A stretch of DNA of 64,000 bases from Opisthorchis felineus. Lineage: Eukaryota; Platyhelminthes; Trematoda; Opisthorchiida; Opisthorchiidae. The position numbers were made by a program, and so were the translations under genes. How positions within the stretch are numbered: the first letter of the stretch is position 1; each line of letters opens with the position of its first letter. The notes beneath the pieces were generated by a model that was given only the letters and a program-made list of their open reading frames with translations, was not told where the DNA came from and searched no databases. The stretch is from positions 439,777 to 503,776 of the forward strand of contig SJOL01006421.1 of the NCBI GenBank assembly GCA_004794785.1, read 5' to 3'. Shown one piece after another: positions 47,901-51,282 of this stretch.

Positions 47901-48300
47901 AGGGACACTTTATGGGCAAACGTTTTGCTTTCCGTGAATTGAACTACCCAGCATTTGAAAGCGTTGTTTGATGACAGGGAAAAACTACGTAAAGTTTTAT
48001 CCGCTGACATGAAATATGAGTAAACTCATGACAAGATCTGTTACCGCCAGGAAAGTGAAAATTGAACCACTGTCTTGTGTCGGAAAAACAACTTGCAACC
48101 GCCCGTCAATTCAAGTGCAAAGCAAGAGAAAAAGGTTCCTAACTCACAATACTACACCTAACGATTAGCCCATAAAAACTCACCTCTTCCATCGACAGTT
48201 CCATTGAAGTAAGGTGAGTATCTGAATCCTGTCCATCGTTAGCTTCTTTCGGAGGGTTCTTCTGATGAACTGGGCCAACAACCCGAATTAAGCATGCCAT
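3336..48300 (-). CDS. DUF389-domain multipass membrane protein, gene-level model (3' end missing)
   Basis: Spliced minus-strand model: exons 48300-48184 (tentative), 26484-26440, 24205-24111, 21956-21894, 21297-21216, 17143-17000, 15949-15844, 4720-4639 and 3480-3336. Every junction has AG/GT signals and matching phase, and the 879 nt join reads 293 codons without a stop. Seen in the protein: an alpha/beta N-terminal part ([15 protein letters not shown]), a GIG-like turn (FNVGKT), ILPCD, the pre-membrane helix [13 protein letters not shown], then TM motifs [33 protein letters not shown] and LPPAVN. These are hallmarks of the DUF389 family, uncharacterised hydrophobic proteins of bacteria and many invertebrates; the biochemical role is unknown. 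The last family segment (NIVCI-type TM and IKEV) was not found in 1-3335 and may lie outside the window. Introns reach 11.1 kb (21.7 kb if the first exon is right) and host plus-strand genes. The family call is confident; the first exon is not. Confidence 0.85.
3499..3786 (+). CDS. ATG-initiated 95-codon ORF, hypothetical
   Basis: Begins [20 protein letters not shown] and ends NTELELLDH. It overlaps an intron of the DUF389 gene on the other strand and its 5' end abuts the antisense of the RGQ exon region. An ORF of this length is expected by chance several times in 64 kb, so it is listed only because it has an ATG and unbiased composition. No domain recognised. Confidence 0.18.
   Translation: MENASGSFGKSSTGNITLTDRQDGLNGQDLLSHNRGLIKKNARMNSLIFTTISFWKNPIYGNDQRTHHAPRREQLHKVFNMGWLYPNTELELLDH
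4639..4720 (-). CDS. DUF389 gene, LSFGYI/PTGEM exon
   Basis: 82 nt with a very pyrimidine-rich acceptor (GTTATCTTCCGCAG) and donor AG|GTAAGT. It reads [20 protein letters not shown] then TGEMKM; the split codon completes R at the next exon (EMKM-R-GQ), the conserved WPT.EM..RGQ region of the family. The intron upstream is 11.1 kb and carries plus-strand genes. Confidence 0.88.
5820..6245. mobile_element. Family A SINEs, head-to-head inverted pair
   Basis: The left arm (about 5826-6030) is the reverse complement of the right arm (about 6052-6240). They meet at GCACGCTGGACGC ... GCGTCCAGCGTGC around a 22-bp spacer. Each arm has a tRNA-like head (A-box-like AAGTGGTAACACAC and B-box-like AGTTTCAAACCC on the right arm) and a tail with a hammerhead region. 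Hallmark text is CATGTCAGATGTCC in the head and AGTTCAGTGCTTC in the tail. Confidence 0.75.
5891..5935 (-). ncRNA. Hammerhead ribozyme, family A
   Basis: Minus strand: AACTG, CTGATGA, GCTCTAATAAGAAC, GAAAC, TTGAGTTCAGTGC. Both core strands (CUGAUGA and GAAA) are intact. Stem I pairs ACTG with CAGT. Stem II is GCTCT/AGAAC with one C-A mismatch and an AATA loop. Stem III is ACT TG AGT; in the 58.1-kb copy it is the perfect palindrome ACTCGAGT. The sister copy on the plus strand (6146-6185) keeps CTGATGAG but has lost GAAA (CACA), so it should be dead. Confidence 0.7.
7534..7641 (+). CDS. Short ATG ORF of 35 codons, hypothetical
   Basis: Reads [20 protein letters not shown] then [15 protein letters not shown] and stop. 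The ATG follows CACAACA and lies 19 nt after a possible splice acceptor (TTGAGGCAG), a layout that would suit a trans-spliced flatworm mRNA. The opposite strand also has an 82-codon hydrophobic ORF here (7483-7731), so strand choice is uncertain. No family recognised. Confidence 0.2.
   Translation: MTAADADFQEHENYANHRCMKNGPNRGKKYSRIVV
8606..8681 (+). CDS. Penultimate exon of an unidentified plus-strand gene
   Basis: Acceptor CCAGTTACAG at 8605, donor TTTAAAA|GTGAGT at 8682. After one base of a split codon it reads [20 protein letters not shown] then LSSLK, exit phase 0. It joins in phase to 8856, giving [16 protein letters not shown]. It lies inside the 11-kb intron of the DUF389 gene on the opposite strand. 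I do not recognise the family; the C-terminus is basic and polar. Confidence 0.6.
8856..9008 (+). CDS. Terminal exon of the same unidentified gene
   Basis: A pyrimidine-rich acceptor (TGTCTCGGTTTAG) opens 50 codons starting [20 protein letters not shown] and ending NKNFVWHK, then TAA. A second frame of the same stretch is also open ([20 protein letters not shown] ... KTSSGTNK, stop at 9012). The first is chosen because it matches the phase of exon 8606-8681. A polyadenylation signal follows at 9145. No domain recognised; rich in Lys, Arg and Glu. Confidence 0.6.
   Translation: MYALRALRACPKFACDPDGERKKSVQRSLEVVEENRGPRKQDNKNFVWHK
9145..9150 (+). terminator. Polyadenylation signal AATAAA
   Basis: AATAAA in GAACTGAATAAAAAGC, 137 bp after the TAA of the 8856-9008 exon. 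It is the natural 3' end for that plus-strand gene. The next plus-strand exon starts about 480 bp later. Confidence 0.5.
9631..9707 (+). CDS. First coding exon of an unidentified plus-strand gene
   Basis: A long pyrimidine run ending TTTTTCGCAG (9630) is followed by an exon ending TCTCCAG|GTAAAT. The ATG at 9657 starts [17 protein letters not shown], exit phase 0. An acceptor just 26 nt before the ATG fits either a 5'-UTR intron or a spliced-leader trans-splice site, both common in trematodes. The same frame is open upstream (DLCKRNKT), so it might instead be an internal exon. A BolA-like start was considered but the next exon does not fit that fold. Confidence 0.55.
10224..10312 (+). CDS. 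Second exon of the 9.6-kb gene
   Basis: Acceptor AATTTACAG, donor CG|GTAAGC. It reads [20 protein letters not shown] then QCVFRFTAC plus two bases, phase 0 in and 2 out. It joins the previous exon as [11 protein letters not shown]. Mixed helix-forming composition, no recognised domain. A diverged partial copy of this exon and its upstream intron lies at about 10635-10705. Confidence 0.6.
10630..10710 (+). pseudogene. Decayed duplicate of the intron/exon segment at 10190-10260
   Basis: The run GCAAATGTATCCATTTAGAA ... CAGATTTTGCATGTCCTAAT resembles TCAAATGTATTAATTTACAG ... CAGATTTTGAATGTCCCGAT of the functional exon 430 bp upstream. The copy has an extra GAATGTACCATA duplication and no open frame, so it looks like a partial local duplication that has decayed. 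Confidence 0.4.
11777..11812 (+). CDS. Mini-exon, probably third exon of the 9.6-kb gene
   Basis: 36 nt between AGCACTTTTCAG and GAT|GTGAGT. In the phase demanded by the previous exon it reads [12 protein letters not shown] plus two bases, giving [18 protein letters not shown] across the junction. In frame 0 it would read [13 protein letters not shown] possible terminal exon begins after the TTTTTATAG acceptor near 11880 ([15 protein letters not shown], stop), but this is weak. Confidence 0.45.
11813..14249. other. No supported gene
   Basis: Opposite-strand intron of the DUF389 gene. Only a family D repeat fragment (13290-13395, shared text CATAAACGAG, GATTCCGG and GGATGAGTGCATTTGGCGAA) and short chance ORFs are seen, including an 82-codon minus ORF at 12893-13141 without splice support. 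Confidence 0.4.
14250..14428 (+). CDS. Exon of an unidentified plus-strand gene, first of three linked exons
   Basis: Acceptor TTTTGTGGTCAG; 59 codons beginning [20 protein letters not shown] and ending [11 protein letters not shown] plus two bases; proposed donor TCTG|GTACGG. Three Asn-X-Ser/Thr-type sites or near sites and scattered Cys suggest an extracellular or luminal protein, but no signal peptide exon was found. The pattern YTVE...[14 protein letters not shown] recurs in the next exon as YTVE...[10 protein letters not shown], hinting at a duplicated unit. An alternative donor in phase 1 (GATG|GTATAA) exists. Confidence 0.5.
14473..14633 (+). CDS. Second of three linked exons
   Basis: Entered at CACTGAG|G after a 44-nt intron, or possibly started at the ATG at 14480. 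It reads [40 protein letters not shown] and [13 protein letters not shown] plus one base. The exit donor C|GTACTG is weak on its own but opens a 38-nt intron with a superb acceptor and in-phase continuation. Compact repeat-like similarity to the previous exon. Confidence 0.6.
14672..14769 (+). CDS. Terminal exon of the 14-kb gene
   Basis: Acceptor TTCTTGCTTCTCCCTCAG is one of the best in the window. After two bases completing His it reads [20 protein letters not shown] then [11 protein letters not shown] and TGA at 14767. The intron before it is 14634-14671, exactly 38 nt. The C-terminal part is acidic and helical. No AATAAA within 100 bp. Family unknown. Confidence 0.65.
15239..15559 (-). 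CDS. Open frame of 107 codons, doubtful
   Basis: The stretch [20 protein letters not shown] then [20 protein letters not shown] looks protein-like and ends at a possible donor (AAG|GTAACC). It superficially resembles the N-terminal part of DUF389 proteins, but it lies downstream of the DPIM exon and its phase does not fit cleanly between the neighbouring exons. The plus strand of the same bases has a competing exon ([20 protein letters not shown] with donor AG|GTAAGT at 15609) whose phase would fit the 17760 exon. Confidence 0.2.
   Translation of the reverse strand: MCRRAALMSTTTNTVYQTRLCSINGSYDGLNVLELMFEFLVETIELLGITARIAKVTLFPPEPLAGQCSRNPSSSTCLVDRTIFFLYFSQPLLVGHASETREVIEF
15844..15949 (-). 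CDS. DUF389 gene, DPIM exon
   Basis: 106 nt between acceptor CACTACAG and donor G|GTAAGT. It reads [20 protein letters not shown] then [15 protein letters not shown] plus one base. The family pattern is GPIMA..FG..(I/V)RD..L...G.RNE..GLL.C...G. The first residue is Asp where Gly is usual, which is odd and worth noting. Exit phase 1 pairs with the two-base entry at 4720, giving CVLL-G-LSFGY. Confidence 0.9.
15990..16135 (+). mobile_element. Family D repeat, decayed copy with hammerhead remnant
   Basis: GCCTATCTGATGACAT ... AAGAAGGACAATACCGGTTG then TGGGCTGCCGAAGGGTTTTC matches the ribozyme-containing half of the 25.2-kb element. CTGATGA survives at 16072, GAAAC has become CAATAC and the GTC cleavage site is GTT, so it is inactive. 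The 64-codon plus ORF here is an accident of the repeat. Confidence 0.65.
17000..17143 (-). CDS. DUF389 gene, first transmembrane exon
   Basis: 144 nt, 48 codons, acceptor TTTTCACAAG, donor ATG|GTGAGT. It encodes [16 protein letters not shown] followed by two hydrophobic stretches with [18 protein letters not shown] at the end. The family signature here is FDY...A.GL.(T/E)NS..V.(I/V)ASML.SPLMGP, and the match is nearly residue for residue except that Gly-Leu is replaced by Asp-Ile-Ala-Leu. This exon is the strongest single piece of evidence for the family assignment. Confidence 0.92.
17760..18205 (+). CDS. Large exon of a multipass membrane protein
   Basis: Acceptor GGTCTTTTGCTCACAG and donor ATAG|GTAATT frame 148 open codons (446 nt). 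It starts [20 protein letters not shown] and includes [20 protein letters not shown], a hydrophobic run [19 protein letters not shown], then [20 protein letters not shown] and [16 protein letters not shown]. At least three membrane segments are visible. A distant resemblance to TMEM26-like proteins crossed my mind but is not supported well enough to name it. It lies in a 4-kb intron of the antisense DUF389 gene. A possible upstream exon ends at 15609 in matching phase 2. Confidence 0.75.
18244..18413 (+). CDS. Terminal exon of the multipass membrane protein
   Basis: Follows a 38-nt intron (18206-18243, GTAATT...ATTTTAG). The split codon gives Gly, then [20 protein letters not shown], a basic tail [20 protein letters not shown] and [15 protein letters not shown] with TAG at the end. 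The join restores one continuous frame with the 148-codon exon. The tail is basic and Ser/Thr-rich, as in a cytoplasmic C-terminus. Confidence 0.72.
18414..19799. other. No supported gene
   Basis: DUF389 intron. A plausible but phase-incompatible minus mini-exon (donor AA|GTAAGT at 18547) reads [17 protein letters not shown] 102-codon minus ORF at 19471-19779 has no clear splice sites. Nothing else stands out. Confidence 0.4.
19800..20225. mobile_element. Family B SINEs, head-to-head inverted pair
   Basis: The left arm (19800-19985) is minus-oriented, the right arm (19990-20225) plus-oriented. They share the text for the hammerhead (GATGATTCC, GAAGAAACAGCTG), the B-box region (GCGGGTTCTAGAC on the right) and AGTTAATCATATTGCTGATC. 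They meet around ACATCACGTGTGAC. The left arm's core is GATGATGA...GATGAAGC and is decayed; the right arm's is better. Confidence 0.7.
20132..20177 (+). ncRNA. Hammerhead ribozyme, family B, plus-strand copy
   Basis: GCTCACTGATGATTCC, then TAATATAGAA, GAAAC, AGCTGTATAGTGC. CUGAUGA and GAAA are both intact. Stem III is ACAGCTGT, a perfect palindrome; the cleavage triplet would be GUA. Stem I pairs imperfectly (GCTCA with TAGTGC). Stem II is weak in this copy. Confidence 0.55.
20397..20489 (+). CDS. Candidate membrane-segment exon
   Basis: Ends at a perfect donor (CAC|GTAAGT) and opens at GGGGTAG. In the chosen phase it reads [20 protein letters not shown] then [10 protein letters not shown] plus one base, phase 1 exit. 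That phase fits the exon at 22327 and gives WLVS-R-SEGRTLP, a membrane helix followed by a polar tail. The second frame ([15 protein letters not shown]...) is also open. The acceptor lacks a good pyrimidine tract. Confidence 0.4.
20755..20960 (+). repeat. Family C interspersed repeat
   Basis: Shares GTTCGCTGAG(C/T)TG(G/A)GCA and TTGCAAACG(T/A)(T/C)TCATCA with a copy at 61270-61400. It contains, on the minus strand, CTGATGATGTCATC ... GGTGATGAAACGT, which has both hammerhead core strands but a poorly fitting stem I. To its left (20640-20745) lies a fragment resembling family B (CTTACGTGCAAGTTAGCCAC). Confidence 0.5.
21216..21297 (-). CDS. DUF389 gene, pre-membrane helix exon
   Basis: 82 nt with a textbook polypyrimidine acceptor (TTCTTTCTCTAG) and donor CAA|GTGAGC. 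It reads [20 protein letters not shown] then SRLCVAQ. The EF-x-x-S-x-K-S-R-x-x-V-x-Q pattern is the conserved amphipathic helix found just before the first transmembrane segment of DUF389 proteins. Exit phase 0 joins directly to 17143. Confidence 0.85.
21421..21831 (+). CDS. ATG ORF of 136 codons, hypothetical
   Basis: Begins [20 protein letters not shown] and ends LDFGKLGT. Cys-rich at the N-terminus, with CTACKEH in the middle. About one ORF this long is expected by chance in 64 kb, and it overlaps the start of a DUF389 intron antisense. No splice sites or domain support it. Confidence 0.2.
   Translation: MSCMSACFACVLERCLGGSLSSVCETNSQWKSQCFFRFLAIGNFVSTNQCKTRVSTSFRLLTMLLNSSSVGLRSPPYKCTACKEHRTMETASPFHKTFLIQIDESPLQITPPTKLSEGGFFLVYTCQFLDFGKLGT
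21894..21956 (-). CDS. DUF389 gene, linker exon
   Basis: 63 nt between acceptor TTGCTTTCAG and donor TATCG|GTAAAC. The frame forced by its neighbours reads [21 protein letters not shown] second frame of the same exon is also open (YRVIPIKIP...), but only the first agrees in phase with both flanking exons. It links the N-terminal domain to the amphipathic segment before the membrane part. Confidence 0.65.
22327..22514 (+). CDS. Candidate terminal exon, polar tail
   Basis: After a pyrimidine-rich stretch (GGTTTCCTCTTTCCGG) and CGTACAG, the frame reads [40 protein letters not shown] and [21 protein letters not shown], then TAA. Pro/Ser/Asn-rich and basic, as in a cytoplasmic tail. Phase 1 entry fits the exon 20397-20489. 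It lies in the 2.1-kb DUF389 intron on the opposite strand. Confidence 0.45.
22520..24110. other. No supported gene
   Basis: DUF389 intron between exons 24111 and 21956. AT-rich in the second half. A minus donor-like site at 23863 (TCTA|GTAAGT) would create a stop if joined to the next exon and is ignored. Confidence 0.4.
24111..24205 (-). CDS. DUF389 gene, N-terminal domain exon
   Basis: Acceptor GTTCGGTTTCAG, 31 codons starting [18 protein letters not shown] and ending VDSSI plus two bases, donor AT|GTGAGT. The pattern (hydrophobic strand, acidic GED turn, helix, then a GIG-like loop, here NVGKT) matches the N-terminal subdomain that precedes the membrane part in eukaryotic DUF389 proteins. 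Phase 2 exit matches the single-base entry at 21956, giving SI-I-LPCD across the junction. Confidence 0.8.
25161..25539 (+). mobile_element. Family D ribozyme element, 1.2-unit partial dimer with target-site duplication
   Basis: Flanked on both sides by AACGCCGATCA, an 11-bp target-site duplication. Inside, a 63-bp segment is present twice (25171-25233 and 25478-25540; three mismatches, the last 40 bp identical), so the unit length is 307 bp. Between the copies lies the hammerhead at 25262-25304 and a hairpin GAGAGACTCA ... TGAGTCTCTC (25440-25471). No tRNA-like boxes and no ORF were seen. The terminal direct repeats resemble the pseudo-LTRs of Penelope-like elements or the arrangement of retrozymes. 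Being the least diverged copy, it is probably the youngest. Confidence 0.75.
25262..25304 (+). ncRNA. Hammerhead ribozyme, family D, complete
   Basis: Stem I GCCTAC pairs with GTGGGC (6 bp including one U-G). Core CTGATGA; stem II GCCC, loop CAAGAA, GGGC (4 perfect bp); core GAAA; stem III ACC/GGT with no loop; cleavage site GTC just before GTGGGC. All invariant positions of the hammerhead are present. Stem III is the palindrome ACCGGT, so the fold would be stable mainly as a dimer. This is the clearest non-coding RNA in the window. Confidence 0.88.
26440..26484 (-). CDS. DUF389 gene, exon for [15 protein letters not shown]
   Basis: Fifteen codons between a pyrimidine-rich acceptor (GATTCTACAG) and a strong donor (AGA|GTGAGT), phase 0 on both sides. 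Joined to the next exon it reads [17 protein letters not shown], a beta-strand running into the strand-helix pattern expected of the N-terminal domain. The open frame extends upstream of the acceptor to an ATG ([11 protein letters not shown]...), so an alternative is that this is the first exon with that ATG, without any link to 48.3 kb. Confidence 0.6.
26665..26890 (+). mobile_element. Family D element, second copy
   Basis: Same order of motifs as the 25.2-kb element: CATCATAAACGAGAGATTCA, hairpin GAGTCTCTC, GTGAGTGTAG, then the ribozyme at 26811-26852 (CCACCTGATGAGCC ... GGGTGAAAGCGATCGTGGGC) and AGTTTTCAGAACC. CTGATGA and GAAA are intact, but stem III is AGCGAT and no longer pairs well, so cleavage is doubtful. 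Confidence 0.7.
27280..27341. repeat. (TA)n microsatellite
   Basis: Imperfect TA/ATGT run of about 60 bp, CATATATATGTATATATATA and onward, including TATACATATA. The 73-codon minus ORF running through it is meaningless. Confidence 0.85.
27342..31689. other. Long stretch without a supported gene
   Basis: Several ORFs of 60-106 codons on both strands and isolated splice-like signals. A plus donor pair at 28530/28551 follows [19 protein letters not shown] plus stretch at 27961-28164 reads [20 protein letters not shown] to a stop and is locally GC-rich. A plus exon-like piece near 29905-30092 ends at KQ|GTAACC. None forms a phase-consistent chain, so they are not called. Confidence 0.3.
31690..32220 (-). 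repeat. Probable tRNA-like repeat remnant
   Basis: On the minus strand an A-box-like TATAGCTCAGTGGGTTATGG occurs at about 31930-31955. The plus side carries GGTTGGAGGTTCAAAAATG. The 110-codon minus ORF through it has a donor-like GGAG|GTAAGG, but the tRNA-like text makes a SINE the better explanation. No second copy was located with certainty. Confidence 0.3.
34216..34431 (+). pseudogene. Broken coding fragment, possibly retroelement-derived
   Basis: 71 open codons starting [20 protein letters not shown], then [20 protein letters not shown] and [20 protein letters not shown], ending in TAG. Codon pattern and helical, Lys/Arg/Leu-rich composition look genuine. Downstream (34465-34780) further coding-like bits ([35 protein letters not shown]) are broken by stops and frameshifts. 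A Gag-like origin is only a guess. Confidence 0.35.
35447..35601 (+). repeat. Repeat-derived segment with an exon-like look
   Basis: Bounded by CCATACAG and CGA|GTGAGT and open throughout ([20 protein letters not shown]...). However, TGGAACCAACGTACATGTGG with TACAC recurs at about 38870 as TGGAACCAATGTGTCTATGG-TACAC, and ACTCGTGGGCAGTCGAATGG resembles the tail of family D. It is better explained as an old repeat than as an exon. Confidence 0.35.
37418..37985 (+). repeat. Tandem duplication of a 285-bp tRNA-like repeat (family E)
   Basis: Copy 1 is about 37418-37700 and copy 2 about 37701-37985. Shared anchors: CGATTCAT(T/A)TTCA, TTCCAGTTGGAATG(G/T)GGCCGA, CACTTTTTG, GAA(C/G)CCGAATAA and GCTCAAA. 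Copy 2 contains a B-box-like GGGTTCGAGCCCCC. Divergence is about one base in five by eye, so the duplication is old. ORFs at 37503-37820 and 37774-37998 are shadows of it. Confidence 0.65.
38060..38320 (+). mobile_element. Family D element, third copy with decayed ribozyme
   Basis: Ribozyme region at 38099-38140: GCCTATCTGAGGAACC ... AAGAGGAAACCAGTCGTGGGC. The core has CTGAGGA for CTGATGA (U7 changed); GAAAC and GTC are kept. It is followed by AGTTTTTAGCAATCTTGTGA, CAGCACATTCAGTTG and ATTTCGCTAACATTCAG as in the 25.2-kb element. Confidence 0.65.
38442..38649 (-). CDS. Candidate exon, unidentified
   Basis: Open frame reading [20 protein letters not shown], then [20 protein letters not shown] and [13 protein letters not shown] up to a donor (GGAG|GTAACG), phase 1 exit. 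The composition is good for a soluble protein, but the acceptor is unclear and no neighbour exon fits. It lies within the proposed first DUF389 intron and has the wrong phase for that gene. Confidence 0.28.
38904..38962. repeat. (TTGA)n microsatellite
   Basis: About 15 units of TTGA/GATT with one interruption (GACT) at 38933-38936. Confidence 0.95.
39000..41390. other. No supported gene
   Basis: Includes a tRNA-like scrap at 40100-40135 (GAGTGGTAGCGCG, GCTTCGAATCTC) and overlapping plus/minus ORFs at 40681-40918 that cannot be resolved. At 40950-41220 loosely similar motifs (GTGTCTC, CCTTTCAAAGAGG, GAAAAAGGC) recur, perhaps an old tandem array. Confidence 0.3.
41391..41676 (+). CDS. Candidate terminal exon of an unidentified gene
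   Basis: After an acceptor-like AATCTGCAG the frame runs 94 codons: [20 protein letters not shown], then [20 protein letters not shown], a Gln/Glu/Asp-rich middle and [17 protein letters not shown], stop TGA. Strongly acidic with a basic KKRPK patch (possible nuclear signal). There is no ATG in a good position, so it is probably a spliced 3' exon. An internal ATG|GTAAGG could serve as a donor. No family recognised. Confidence 0.4.
41677..45103. other. No supported gene
   Basis: Short ORFs on both strands. A family B-like fragment lies at 44840-44950 (CCTGCTAGTCAGATGTGAAT). A more GC-rich patch at 43960-44220 looks like a worn repeat. Confidence 0.3.
45104..45538 (-). CDS. Large unidentified ORF (terminal exon), 144 codons
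   Basis: An open minus frame from after a TAA at 45541-45539 to TAG at 45106-45104. It reads [100 protein letters not shown] and ends HEIHRKAV. Local GC is higher than in its surroundings and composition is balanced, so it is almost surely coding or recently was. No ATG at the start, hence probably a 3' exon or a transposon ORF. Several AGs could be acceptors (45540, 45481, 45452). It lies within the proposed first DUF389 intron on the same strand. Confidence 0.5.
   Translation of the reverse strand, partial: AVRGGVPDAVTETRHYAHIFTNRQSWSAYCIKPGVARADETRSDDNGYSADHVICVCTLEKYGACSTVSPTVRRDAGGMINAWVSQNKAGLVIAVDGTESSAIIDQVVSVTDGHVLGHGEMFVNWRERTYAAMIFSHEIHRKAV
45690..45850 (+). repeat. Family F repeat, copy 1
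   Basis: Shares GCCTGCTTCCA(A/G), (T/A)(T/C)GGCGTAAAC and GCTTAGG(T/C)(T/G)G with a copy at 46870-47050. GC-rich. No promoter boxes seen with confidence. Confidence 0.5.
45889..45950 (+). repeat. (GGGAGT)n hexanucleotide array
   Basis: Ten perfect GGGAGT units. Plus-strand frames read Gly-Val or Gly-Ser repeats; the ORFs through it are artefacts. Ten GGG tracts separated by three bases are a strong G-quadruplex candidate. Confidence 0.95.
46665..46760 (-). mobile_element. Family D fragment, minus orientation
   Basis: GTTTTCACGGGGGACTCAGC, TGAATCTCTCATTTATGGTA and CCAACTGAATGTGC are the reverse complement of the CACATTCAGTTG ... CAAACGAGAGACTCAGCTGG portion of the 25.2-kb element. The ribozyme part is missing. 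Confidence 0.55.
46870..47050 (+). repeat. Family F repeat, copy 2
   Basis: AAGCCTGCTTCCAGCTTGTA then CGGCGTAAACCCC and GCTTAGGCGGACCTC align with copy 1 at 45690. Confidence 0.5.
47051..48183. other. No firmly supported gene
   Basis: A plus ORF at 47341-47640 ([20 protein letters not shown]...LAFFPLREL) has plausible composition but no splice support. A short (CA)n/(GC)n run lies at 47690-47706. Confidence 0.3.
48184..48300 (-). CDS. Candidate first coding exon (possibly of the DUF389 gene)
   Basis: ATG at 48300-48298 in a good context (CAGCATGG), then 39 codons beginning [13 protein letters not shown] and ending SMEE, closed by a strong donor (GAG|GTGAGT) in phase 0. A hydrophobic beta-strand-like start followed by a polar linker fits the beginning of a DUF389 N-terminal domain, and phase 0 matches the acceptor at 26484. 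However, an unidentified minus-strand ORF with its own stop lies between (45104-45538), so this exon could instead start that gene. An AG at the edge of CATTCCTGGTAG, about 24 nt upstream of the ATG, could be a 5'-UTR acceptor or a trans-splice site. Confidence 0.42.
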
Positions 48301-51282
48301 GCTGCATGAATGTTGTTTGTGATCCTACCAGGAATGCAGAAGCCGCAGTGTGTGAACGCGACGGCAGTCCGACGCCCTTTTATGTCGGAGGGTCCACCAA
48401 CCAGCTTTGAGATTCCAACAGCCAATAGAGAAACGAAGTGGACCGAGTGGTTTCTTGCGCGCAGGAAGGCTCAGCCGTTATGTTCACAGGGTTGATTTAC
48501 CATGGAGAAATAACCCTTTTGCAGTGCATCAGTTACGTGGATAAAGTTTACGAACTACCTGCTCTGGACGCATATATCACTGTTACTTGGAAGCAAAAGT
48601 GGTCGTTCAACTTCAACAATTGCAGAAATCTCTTGAAAGGCTTAACTATGTTTTTCATACTTATGTTGATTATTATGGGTTGCAGTTTTTTATATATCGA
48701 ATAAATTTGTGTCGAAATCTACTCGTGCTTTGGGCGAAGGTAGCGCTTTTACCTTAGCAAGCCTTATTATCGTTACAAAACGGAAAAGAACCACATATCA
48801 AGTAATTCCATTGAATGGTCAGTAGGGTTAAGATATTGTATTTTAGCACGCTGCATATATTTCAGGCAGTTACTGAATGGTTCCATGGTGCTAAGAATTC
48901 GTCCCTCAGTTTTTATCGGGATAGGTTTCCTAATAGACAACGCGCACGCCAGTTTATGCATTTTCTGACCGCGATGCGGGTTTATTAAATACTAATAGAA
49001 AGGTAGTTGTTGAATATACGAGTTACCACTTCTAAGTGATGAGCATCAGGGTTAGACAAGTCTTCCAATCAGAGTGTTCAGCTTCCTACTATTATGTTTG
49101 AGTTCAGTGCTGACAGTGAATTTACAGTTATTCGACGATGTCCAGATTCAGTTAAACTTTGTGGAGACTGGTAAACACAAATAAGTTACATTGATAATGA
49201 CTCAATCCTCACCAGACGGGGAACATTCAGTACTGCGACAATGGATGAAATCTGCAGGAATTAACTGGAAATCTTCAAGAACCACACCCAGTCCGGATAG
49301 TAGACGCACAAAATGACTAGCTAGTTATAACATTAATTTTGTGATGCCTAGATAGCTTTTAGTTCTGCCTTCATTTGATTGTACGATACTGAGTAATTCA
49401 ATCAAGTTCACACTTTCGATATTGTTCAGGTTATACGGCAATTCAGGACAATTTTCGAAGAGCTTACGACACTTCAGATCGAAGGGTTAAGTTGACTGTC
49501 TGGTTTAATCAGCGGCTGGCTAGAATGACAGACGTGTTTAACAACTTAGGTACGGTGACAGGGTATGCTGTTGAATGTTGGTATGCCTGAGTAAGGGCAT
49601 AATATGTTCCATCGCGTCACCATCATTCGTTTTTTTGAATCAGTTGCCAATTTTTATTGTTCGAGTCAGAAGTAAACTAAGTCATATACCAAACTAGTAT
49701 ACTCAAAAGTTTTTTGGGGAACATTCTAAAGCAGAATTCGAAGAAAAAACCACAAAGGAAATTTGACCCCTATTCAATTCAGAAATAGTCTGAATTTCAC
49801 CAATCGATATCAGTAACGTTGTAGAGAAAATTTTGAAAGAGGAAAAGTTATAAGCACAGAATTAATCCATTACTGAAACTGCAGGTAACAAATATAGACA
49901 TTCGACAGCGTGGTCGTATTACAGCTGGACGGTTGTTACACCGGAAATGACACATGATTATACGCAATTTCACTGTGGCCATCGCAAGTTGAGAGTACCA
50001 GTCGGATGTGTCCTCCTCGTCCAGGTCTTAATTCAGCTCCAATTTTGTTTGTTTGTTATTATTTTATTGTTATTACCATTATTACTGTTACTATCATTAT
50101 TTTATTATTACAAAACTTACCTGAATAAGCATTGTCACCAAATCCACAGTAGGACAGGTTGATACTTAGCGAGTAACGATAAAGCAACACTAAAATCTGC
50201 CGAACAACAAGCTTTTTTGCGTTGATTTCCATCTATCTATCATTTATTTGTTAGTCATCACAATACTCACCTGACGAACCCGAAGCAGCATGCAAGACTT
50301 CAATTCAATGTCTTCTATTCAAGTCGATTATGGGGATCGGTTGCTCCAAAGTAGTTACCTCAGGCAGAATATTGCACTATTTAGCTATGGAGCCAACGGA
50401 TGACGCGTATTCAACTTGGTTGCCACTGATCATTTTTAACACCCGATTTTATGGTTAGTTTGTGTACAGGGCCTCGCCGCAGTAGTTTACGTTCTGTGAG
50501 TACGTTAGCTTCACGATATACACCTGCATTATTCCTCTATGAAATGGGTCACCGAAATTAGATCAATGTTTGACACATTGGTCAACGTAATATGGAGAAC
50601 TCATTGTGATTCACTTATCACAAATCAGTCAATAGCCGCGAAGAAAATGACATCCGTAACCTAATATTCATATATTAAACTAGATAACCTGTAAATCTGG
50701 TAATCGGGACCCGAATAAACACCAAGTTTTGCTTCGAAACTTTTTGGTGAAAAGGCTGGAGTAACGGAAATCGATGACCACGATTCTAAAGTAGATCATC
50801 AGACAAGCTCATTAGATTATGTGGTCCACTTCGAAGGGTGGCCCATCTCAGAAAGCTGGATGAGATGAAATTTTAATAGGTGATGAAGGCTGGGTAGAAG
50901 CGTTCACATAATTCTCTCATGGTCATCCCGACCCAATGATCTCGAAAACTTTCCCCCCGGGTCAAATGTTGATTCCAGCTGAAACGTATCTCTTCTCATT
51001 GAGCGTACCGCTACATTGACTGCCTTTAGCCAGTTCTACCAGCATCCTTACTTTTCCCTCTACAATCAAAGGATATGGGCCATTACTACGATCATAATCG
51101 TTTATGCTCATATACAATGGACGAGTTATAAAGCATTTGCCCAAGTGAGGTGACCCTTGCCCGTTGGTGCGGTCAGTCGTTGCTGTGGAGAATCTCTATA
51201 AGTTAGTGTGCATATCATGTACTGACACGTGTACAACTGATTTATTAAATCTTTCCGTTGTGCAGTGAAGCTTCACTTTCAG
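48301..51282. other. No supported gene
   Basis: Scattered ORFs. A plus ORF at 48438-48704 (ITLLQCISYVDKVYELPALD ... LIIMGCSFLYIE) ends in a hydrophobic tail without splice evidence. A TTA-rich low-complexity run occurs at 50053-50110. Confidence 0.3.
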
